DNA from: Histidinibacterium lentulum
Lineage (GTDB): Bacteria; Pseudomonadota; Alphaproteobacteria; Rhodobacterales; Rhodobacteraceae
Length of the DNA stretch: 64,000 bases
Reading direction: 5' to 3'
Assembly: GCF_003789055.1 (NCBI RefSeq)
Contig: NZ_ML119081.1
Location: 496,001-560,000, forward strand
This document shows positions 58,480 through 64,000 of this stretch, one piece after another. The translations under genes were made by a program, and so were the position numbers. Position 1 is the stretch's first letter. Each line of letters starts with the position of its first letter. The notes beneath the pieces are model-generated. The model had not been told where the DNA came from, made no database searches, and saw only the letters and a list, made by a program, of their open reading frames with translations.

Positions 58480-59232
58480 TCAGCCGAGCATCCCGAGGGC
58501 GGGGAAGGTCTCCAGCAGCCAGAAGGCGAAATCGGAGAACTGGCCCGTCACCATCATGAAGCCGACCGTCCAGAGAAGCACGCCCGAGACCTTCTCGATC
58601 CGGTCCATGTGCCGCTTCATCCAGGCCATCACGCCCTTCAGCCGCGGAAAGAATGCCGCGACGAGGATGAACGGGATGCCGAGCCCGAGGGCATAGGCCG
58701 CGAGCAGCACGGACCCCCGGCCCACGTCCGCCTCGGAGGCGGCAAGGCCGAGGATCGCTCCGAGGATCGGCCCGAGGCAGGGCGTCCAGCCGAAGGCGAA
58801 GGCGAGGCCGAGCACATAGGCGCCGAAGGCCGACCCGCCCCGGTCCCCCGCCTCCATCCGCATCTCCCGGTCCATGAAGCCGATGCGGAAGACGCCGAGG
58901 AAATGCAGCCCGAAGACCATGATCACGAGGCCCGCGCCCATGACGAACCAGTCCTGCGCCTGCAGGAACAGCCGCCCGAAGGACGAGGCCGCCATCCCCA
59001 GCAGCAGGAACACCGTCGACAGGCCCAGCACGAAGAACAGCGCCGAGAGGGTCGCCCGGCTGCGCGCCCGCGCCTCGCCGTCGAGATCGGTCACCGTCAC
59101 CCCGCCCATGTAGGCGAGATAGGGCGGCACGATCGGCAGCACGCAGGGACTGAGAAACGACAGCAGCCCCGCGAAGGCCGCGATGGCCAGCGCAGGAACG
59201 AGCGTCGCATCGAGAAGCAGCATCGAGTCCAT
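58480..59232 (-). CDS. ccdA: Cytochrome c biogenesis protein CcdA
   Basis: A 250-residue inner-membrane protein with six helices. The redox cysteines are in LSFLSPCVLPIVPPYLAYMGG and FGWTPCLGPILGAILGL, as in the CcdA/DsbD-beta family. It passes electrons from thioredoxin to periplasmic thiol proteins for haem attachment. It starts MDSMLLLDATLVPALAIAAF. It is divergent from tusA and convergent with the HhH gene eight bases away. Confidence 0.94.
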   Translation of the reverse strand: MDSMLLLDATLVPALAIAAFAGLLSFLSPCVLPIVPPYLAYMGGVTVTDLDGEARARSRATLSALFFVLGLSTVFLLLGMAASSFGRLFLQAQDWFVMGAGLVIMVFGLHFLGVFRIGFMDREMRMEAGDRGGSAFGAYVLGLAFAFGWTPCLGPILGAILGLAASEADVGRGSVLLAAYALGLGIPFILVAAFFPRLKGVMAWMKRHMDRIEKVSGVLLWTVGFMMVTGQFSDFAFWLLETFPALGMLG

Positions 59233-59349
59233 GCACTACCTCTAGAGGCCGCCGCGGGCGGCGTCACGCGCCCTTCTGTCACGTTCGGGACAGCCCCCTG
59301 CAACATGCCGCACTGGACCGCCGCCCGCGGAGGCACTAGGCGCGGCGGC

Positions 59350-59592
59350 ATGGACAACATCGCCGAAGAGATCGACGCGCGCGGGCTGATCTGCCCCCTG
59401 CCCGTCCTGCGCCTGCGAAAGCGGCTTGCCGTGCGCGCGCCGGGCGAAGTGGTGCGGATGCTGGCCGACGATCCGGTCGCGGTGATCGACGTGCCGCATT
59501 TCTGCGCAGAGGCCGGCCACGTCCTGTTGTCCACGGGGGACGGCGAGGACGCGACCGGCCGCTGGCAGGTCTACGAGATCCGCAAGGGCTAG
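59350..59592 (+). CDS. tusA: TusA-family sulfur carrier protein
   Basis: An 80-residue protein with the signature ARGLICPLPVLRLRKRL: Cys15 in the CPxP motif carries persulfide sulfur for tRNA thiolation or molybdenum cofactor. It starts MDNIAEEIDARGL. The ribosome site is weak, with GGAGG 18 bases upstream. It ends 10 bases before the convergent rne stop. Confidence 0.9.
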   Translation: MDNIAEEIDARGLICPLPVLRLRKRLAVRAPGEVVRMLADDPVAVIDVPHFCAEAGHVLLSTGDGEDATGRWQVYEIRKG

Positions 59593-59602
59593 GCGCCGGG
59601 CC

Positions 59603-62197
59603 TCAGCGGCCCAGCGACCACCAGCCGCGGCGCTTGGGCTTGCCGTCATGCTCCTCGGCGCCGACGCTTTCGGGTGTCCGCTCCTCGGCTTCGGCGGGCG
59701 CTTCGGCCGCGGAGTCCCGGGCGGGCTCCTCGGCCGGAGCCTCGGCGGCAGGCTCCTCGGCCGGTGCGGGCTCCTCTGCCGCAACCTCGGCCCCGGGCTC
59801 AGCCGCAGGCTCGTCGGCCGAGGCCTCGGCGACAGGCGCCGCGGGCTCGTCCGCAGGCGTCTCCGCCGCGGCTTCAGCCACGGGGGCGGGCGCGACATCG
59901 GCCTCGGCCGCCGCGGCGGTCTCTTCCGCGGCGGGCTTGCGCCGGCTGCGGGACCGGGTGCGGGTCCGCTTGGGCTTGACCTCCTCGTCGCCCGGTTCCG
60001 CGGCCGGGGCCGGCTCGGCCGCCACGGGGTCCGGCGTCTCGTCGGCCTCGTCGCCGCCCTCGCCCTCGCCCTCGCCCGAGGACTCCTGTCCCTCGCCGTT
60101 CTGATCCGAGCCGGAGCCGCCCTTCCGCCGCCGACGCCGGCGGCGGCGCTTCTTGGGCTTCTCGTCGCCGCCTTCGTCGCCGTCGCCGGTCCGGGCCTCG
60201 CCCGCCTCGGCGACAGCCTCCTCCGCCTCGACCTGATCCTCGTCCACGGGATCCTCGTCGGGCTCGGGCTCGGCCAGTATCGAACTGTCGGAGGACACAA
60301 CCGTCCGCACGATCTCGGCGACGCTGCGGGTCGCGGTCTTGAACTTCTCCAAGGTGAAGTCGGGCGAGATCAGCAGCGGGTCGACCTCGATCCGCACCGA
60401 CAGGCCATAGCGCGCCTCGATCCCGAAGATATGCTCCCGCTTCTGGTTGATGAGGTAGTTCACGATCCCGCCGGGCGCCTTCACCAGCACCTCGCGCGAG
60501 CGGCCGCGGACGCCCTCCTCCTCGATCTGGCGCAGGATCCCCAGCGCCACGTTGTCATCGGACCGCAGAAGGCCGGTGCCGTGGCAATGGGGGCACGGCT
60601 GGGTCGTGGCCTCGATCATGCCGGGCCGCAGGCGCTGGCGCGACATCTCGAGGAGGCCGAAGCCCGAGATCCGGCCCACCTGGATGCGGGCGCGGTCGGT
60701 CTTCAGCTTGTCCTTCAGGCGCTTTTCCACGGCGGCGTTGTTCTTGCGCTCGTCCATGTCGATGAAGTCGATGACGATGAGCCCGGCGAGATCGCGCAGG
60801 CGCAGCTGGCGCGCCACCTCGTCGGCGGCCTCGAGGTTGGTCTTCGTCGCCGTCTGCTCGATCGAGCCTTCCTTGGTGGCCCGGCCGGAGTTCACGTCGA
60901 TGGCCACCAGCGCCTCGGTCACGCCGATCACGATATAGCCGCCCGAGGGCAGCTGCACCGTCGGGTTGAACATGGAGGCGAGATAGCTCTCGACCTGGTA
61001 GCGCGCGAAGAGCGGCATGGGGTCGATGTACTGCTTCACGTTCTTGGCGTGGGACGGCATGATCATCTTCATGAAGTCCTTGGCCGACCGGTAGCCGGCC
61101 TCGCCCTCGACGATGACCTCGTCGATCTCCTTGGAATAGAGATCGCGGATCGACCGCTTGATGAGGTTGCCTTCCTCGTAGATCGGCGCGGGCGCAATGC
61201 TTTTCAGCGTCAGCTCGCGGACCTGCTCCCAGAGCCGCTGGAGGTACTCGTAATCGCGCTTGATCTCGGTCTTCGTGCGCTGGCTTCCGGCGGTGCGGAT
61301 GATCAGCCCCGCGCCCTGGGGCACGTTCATCGAGGAGGCGATTTCCTTTAGCTTCTTGCGGTCCGCGGCATTGGTGATCTTGCGGGAGATGCCGCCGCCC
61401 CGCGCGGTGTTGGGCATCAGCACGCAGTAGCGGCCGGCGAGCGACAGGTAGGTGGTCAGCGCGGCGCCCTTGTTGCCCCGCTCCTCCTTGACGACCTGCA
61501 CCAGCAGGATCTGCCGGACCTTGATGACTTCCTGGATCTTGTACTTGCGCGGGCGGGTCTTGCGGACCGGACGCATCTCCTCGGTGTCGTCGCCGGTGAC
61601 CGACTCGATCTCCGACTGGGCGGCGTCGGCGGCCTCCGCGTCGTCCTCGGCCTCATCCTCCTCGCCGGCGGCGGGCGTCTCGACGGGGGTGTCCTCCACC
61701 GTCTCGCGCGGGCTCAGCGCCTCTCCCGGCGCTCCGGCCTCGAAGCCATCGCCCTCCTCCTCGCCGAGGTCGATCGTCTCCATGCCGCTGGCCTCGGCGG
61801 TGGCGACCGCATCGCCGTCCTCGGTTTTTGCGGAGCGGGAGCGCGACCGCGTGCGGCGCTTGGGCTTGGGCTTCTCGCCCTCCTCCTCCTCGGCGCGCTC
61901 GCGCTCCGCGAACTCGCGTTCCTCGGCCAGGAGCGCCTCCCGGTCCGCCACCGGGATCTGGTAGTAGTCCGGGTGGATCTCCGAGAAGGCCAGGAAGCCG
62001 TGCCGGTTTCCGCCGTAGTCGACGAAGGCCGCCTGCAGCGAGGGTTCGACCCGCGTGACCTTTGCGAGGTAGATGTTGCCGGCTAGCTGACGCTTTGCTT
62101 GGGCTTCGAAGTCGAATTCCTCGACCTTGTTTCCGTCCACCACCACGACGCGGGTCTCTTCCGCGTGGGTGGCATCGATGAGCATTTTCTTTGCCAT
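59603..62197 (-). CDS. rne: Ribonuclease E
   Basis: RNase E, 864 residues starting MAKKMLIDATHAEETRVVVV. An S1 domain is split by a charged insert of about 150 residues (KPKPKRRTRSRSRS, many Glu/Asp), as in alphaproteobacteria. The DNase-I-like catalytic domain has VAIDVNSGRA and LIVIDFIDMDE, and the zinc link is CPHCHGTG. The C-terminus has arginine-rich RNA-binding stretches (KKRRRRRRRRKGG, KRTRTRSRSRRK) and an Ala/Glu/Pro-rich tail that would scaffold the degradosome. A long untranslated leader lies upstream. Confidence 0.95.
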   Translation of the reverse strand: MAKKMLIDATHAEETRVVVVDGNKVEEFDFEAQAKRQLAGNIYLAKVTRVEPSLQAAFVDYGGNRHGFLAFSEIHPDYYQIPVADREALLAEEREFAERERAEEEEGEKPKPKRRTRSRSRSAKTEDGDAVATAEASGMETIDLGEEEGDGFEAGAPGEALSPRETVEDTPVETPAAGEEDEAEDDAEAADAAQSEIESVTGDDTEEMRPVRKTRPRKYKIQEVIKVRQILLVQVVKEERGNKGAALTTYLSLAGRYCVLMPNTARGGGISRKITNAADRKKLKEIASSMNVPQGAGLIIRTAGSQRTKTEIKRDYEYLQRLWEQVRELTLKSIAPAPIYEEGNLIKRSIRDLYSKEIDEVIVEGEAGYRSAKDFMKMIMPSHAKNVKQYIDPMPLFARYQVESYLASMFNPTVQLPSGGYIVIGVTEALVAIDVNSGRATKEGSIEQTATKTNLEAADEVARQLRLRDLAGLIVIDFIDMDERKNNAAVEKRLKDKLKTDRARIQVGRISGFGLLEMSRQRLRPGMIEATTQPCPHCHGTGLLRSDDNVALGILRQIEEEGVRGRSREVLVKAPGGIVNYLINQKREHIFGIEARYGLSVRIEVDPLLISPDFTLEKFKTATRSVAEIVRTVVSSDSSILAEPEPDEDPVDEDQVEAEEAVAEAGEARTGDGDEGGDEKPKKRRRRRRRRKGGSGSDQNGEGQESSGEGEGEGGDEADETPDPVAAEPAPAAEPGDEEVKPKRTRTRSRSRRKPAAEETAAAAEADVAPAPVAEAAAETPADEPAAPVAEASADEPAAEPGAEVAAEEPAPAEEPAAEAPAEEPARDSAAEAPAEAEERTPESVGAEEHDGKPKRRGWWSLGR

Positions 62198-62546
62198 GTT
62201 ATCCGTCTGCACGCGCGGCCCGGCGGCGCCCCTCGGGGCGCCGGACAGGTCCGGACGTGTCTGATCAAGGCGTGAGACGATGCGGGAGGCCGTGCCATGA
62301 CGTCCCTCGGGACCCCGGCCATGCCTCTGTCTTGCCGCGCGCGCCTCATCGCGTTTCTTCTCCGGTCCGGCGCCTGCGCGCGCGGGCCAATTCGGGCCGG
62401 GCGACTAGCTCCCGGCGGTGCGTCGGGCCCACGAGAGGCCAATCGGTCTGTCGGAGGAGCGGCCCGAAAAGCCTGGGCCATCCGCGCCTGCAACAGCGAA
62501 TTCGTCCGGCCGGGAACCGCAGCGTCGCGGCGGCGGCCGTTCGTCT
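62198..62546 (-). promoter_or_regulatory. Long 5' leader of rne, with hairpin near the start
   Basis: About 340 bases separate the predicted promoter from the rne start. No gene is supported in it on either strand. A 9-bp stem, CGGCGCCCC-tc-GGGGCGCCG, lies at 62224-62243, 27 bases before the ATG. E. coli rne has a comparable 361-base leader through which RNase E controls its own mRNA, so autoregulation is a reasonable inference here. Confidence 0.5.
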
Positions 62547-62575
62547 AGATAAGGGAAAGGCCGCGTCGATTACAA
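62547..62575 (-). promoter_or_regulatory. Sigma70-type promoter of rne
   Basis: Read on the minus strand, TTGTAA, a 17-base spacer and TTATCT form a good -35/-10 pair. It stands out in the GC-rich gap and points toward rne, placing the transcript start near 62540. Confidence 0.6.
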
Positions 62576-62599
62576 TGCCGAATTGGCGGCGGTGGGGCG

Positions 62600-62623
62600 C
62601 GGGCCGGGCTCAAGCCCGGCCCG
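62600..62623. repeat. REP-like palindrome with GGGCCGGGCT core
   Basis: CGGGCCGGGCT, a 2-base centre and AGCCCGGCCCG form an 11-bp stem. It shares the GCCGGGCT/AGCCCGGC core with the elements at 14.79 and 16.4 kb. It lies between rne and the regulator gene, upstream of the predicted rne promoter. Confidence 0.65.
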
Positions 62624-62653
62624 CCCGCGGCCTGCCACCGGGGAGAGGCGCTG

Positions 62654-63985
62654 TCACAGGTAATCAGAGCGTTGCAGGCCGTACTTCGCCATCTTCTCGT
62701 TCAGCGTCCGGCGCGGAAGCTGCAATTCCTCCATCACCGACACGATCGAGCCCTTGTGCCGCCGCATCGTGTTGTCGATCAGCATCCGCTCGAACGCCTC
62801 CACGAACTCCTTGAGCGGCTTGCCCTCGGAGGTCATGGCGGGGGCGGTCTCGGCATTGTCGGCCATGAGCAGCGAGGCGATGGTCCCGGTCCCGCGCCGG
62901 TTCTGCAGCACCGCGCGCTCGGCCACGTTCACGAGCTGGCGCACGTTCCCGGGCCAGGGCGCCTGCAGAAGCTGCGCCGCCTCCTGCGCCGTCAGCTCGG
63001 GCGCGGTGCAGCCGTATTCGTCGGAGAACTGCTCGGACAGGCGCGTGAACAGCGTCAGGATATCCTCTCCGCGCTGGCGCAGGGGCGGCACCGTGACGCG
63101 CAACGCGGCGAGCCGGTAGAAGAGATCCGCGCGCAGCGCATCCTCCAGCGTGCGGCCCTCGTCCTGCATGTTGGAAATCGCGATGATCCGGGTCTCGGCG
63201 GGCGTGCCCTGCGCGTTGAGCGCGGTCAGAAGCTTCGCCTGCAGCGCGGGCGTCAGCGCCTCGATGTCCTCGAGCACCAGCGTCCCGCCCCGCGCCTCCT
63301 CGACCGCCGGGATCGGCTCCTCGGGCTGGGCCGGTCCGAACAGGCGCCGGGTCAGCGCCTCCTCGTCGAAGGCGCCGCAGCTCAGCAGGATGAAGCTCTT
63401 CGACGCCCGCGCCCCCACCGCATGGAGCGCATGGGCCACCAGCGTCTTGCCGGTGCCCGTCTCGCCCTCGATCAGCACATGGCCGTCGGCCTGTCCGAGA
63501 TCGAGGATATCCTCGCGCAGACGCTCCATGACCGGGCTCGCGCCGATCAGCTTCGACATGATCGCCTGGCCGTCCGACAGCTCCCGCCGCAGGGCGCGGT
63601 TGTCGAGCACGAGCCGCCGCGCCTGGGTCGCCTTCTTGGCAAGCTCCGTCATCCGGTCCGGGTTGAAGGGCTTCTCCAGAAAATCCCAGGCCCCCATGCG
63701 CATGGCCTCCACCGCCATCGGCACGTCGCCATGGCCGGTGATCATGATGACCGGAAGAGCGCTGTCGATCCCCTTGAGCTTCTTCAGGAACTGCATCCCG
63801 CCCATGCCCGGCATCTTGATGTCCGACACGACGATGCCCGGGTAATCCGGCCCCAGCCCCTTCAGCGCCTCCTCGGCGCTGGCAAAGGTCTCGGTGTCAT
63901 AGCCCGACAGGGCCAGCCACTGGCTGATCGACTGGCGCATGTCCTTTTCGTCGTCGACGACGGCGATCTTCATGGCCTGGGCCAT
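62654..63985 (-). CDS. DctD/NtrC-type response regulator lacking the GAFTGA loop
   Basis: A 443-residue two-component regulator. The receiver domain has D11/D12, phosphorylation site D55 (VVSDIKMPG), T83 and K105. The AAA+ domain has Walker A GETGTGKT (174-181), but the stretch between FG (216-217) and GGTLVLEDI is shortened and has no GAFTGA loop, which sigma54 activators use to contact sigma54. Walker B reads VLEDI instead of the usual FLDEI. The C-terminal Fis helix-turn-helix (HKGSIVSVMEELQLPRRTLNEKM) is intact. AAGGA precedes the ATG. Confidence 0.88.
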   Translation of the reverse strand: MAQAMKIAVVDDEKDMRQSISQWLALSGYDTETFASAEEALKGLGPDYPGIVVSDIKMPGMGGMQFLKKLKGIDSALPVIMITGHGDVPMAVEAMRMGAWDFLEKPFNPDRMTELAKKATQARRLVLDNRALRRELSDGQAIMSKLIGASPVMERLREDILDLGQADGHVLIEGETGTGKTLVAHALHAVGARASKSFILLSCGAFDEEALTRRLFGPAQPEEPIPAVEEARGGTLVLEDIEALTPALQAKLLTALNAQGTPAETRIIAISNMQDEGRTLEDALRADLFYRLAALRVTVPPLRQRGEDILTLFTRLSEQFSDEYGCTAPELTAQEAAQLLQAPWPGNVRQLVNVAERAVLQNRRGTGTIASLLMADNAETAPAMTSEGKPLKEFVEAFERMLIDNTMRRHKGSIVSVMEELQLPRRTLNEKMAKYGLQRSDYL

Positions 63986-64000
63986 AGCGTCCTTCTCCTC

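Noticed and set aside
1..64000. CRISPR arrays, insertion sequences, prophage or integron
   Set aside because: No regularly spaced repeats, cas genes, transposases, integrases or phage structural proteins were seen on either strand.

Overview
The window is chromosomal DNA from a high-GC alphaproteobacterium, most likely of the Rhodobacterales (Rhodobacter/Roseobacter group). The evidence is a circularly permuted two-piece tmRNA whose tag reads ANDNRAPVAVAA, an alpha-type SspB, a DksA that has lost its zinc-finger cysteines, an RNase E with an acidic insert in its S1 domain, AcuI, and short intergenic repeats typical of this group. I see no phage, insertion sequence, integrase or CRISPR array. 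Most of the window is ordinary core genome with small accessory patches.

Region by region. 0-8 kb: a catabolic or uptake patch on the minus strand, with a NitT/TauT-type ABC importer (ATPase, two permeases, binding protein) leading into an ACMSD-like amidohydrolase cut by the window edge, preceded by a GntR/FCD regulator and an MBL-fold hydrolase. A cupin and an SLC13 permease are divergent from the hydrolase. Two AT-rich palindromes and a repeated 12-mer look like operators. 8-14.3 kb: tRNA-Val, an HU-like protein, a small exported protein, lon, tgt and a RimB-RimK fusion. 14.4-24.8 kb: sufT-like, a glycerophosphodiesterase behind a textbook Pho box, an acetyltransferase, a LysR regulator, an A-type Fe-S carrier, tpiA, cobA-cobB, an MFS transporter, a squalene/phytoene synthase-like protein and two tandem lipoproteins. 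24.9-34 kb: a long minus-strand block with cimA, cysS, scpB, scpA, nagZ, a SPOR protein and argS.

34-48.6 kb: an unrecognised membrane protein, dNTPase, L,D-transpeptidase, erpA-like, exonuclease III, FAD monooxygenase, dksA, photolyase, BCCT transporter, universal stress protein, acuI, a DinB-like protein, an orphan PotD-like binding protein and a double-LCCL exported protein. 48.7-53.4 kb: ssrA, a phytochelatin-synthase-like protein, chrA, sspB and fumC; the tmRNA and the adaptor that delivers tmRNA-tagged proteins to ClpXP are only about 2.3 kb apart. 53.4-64 kb: small hypothetical genes, a translationally coupled alpha/beta-hydrolase and cytochrome P450 pair, an HhH-GPD protein, ccdA, tusA, rne with a long 5' leader, and a DctD/NtrC-type regulator without the GAFTGA loop.

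The most interesting items are the fused writer/eraser RimB-RimK protein, the sigma54-type regulator that seems unable to use sigma54, the Pho-box-controlled phosphodiesterase, the uptake/hydrolase patch with its candidate operators, the hydrolase-P450 pair and the double-LCCL protein. I found no convincing wholly new multi-gene defence or mobile system.
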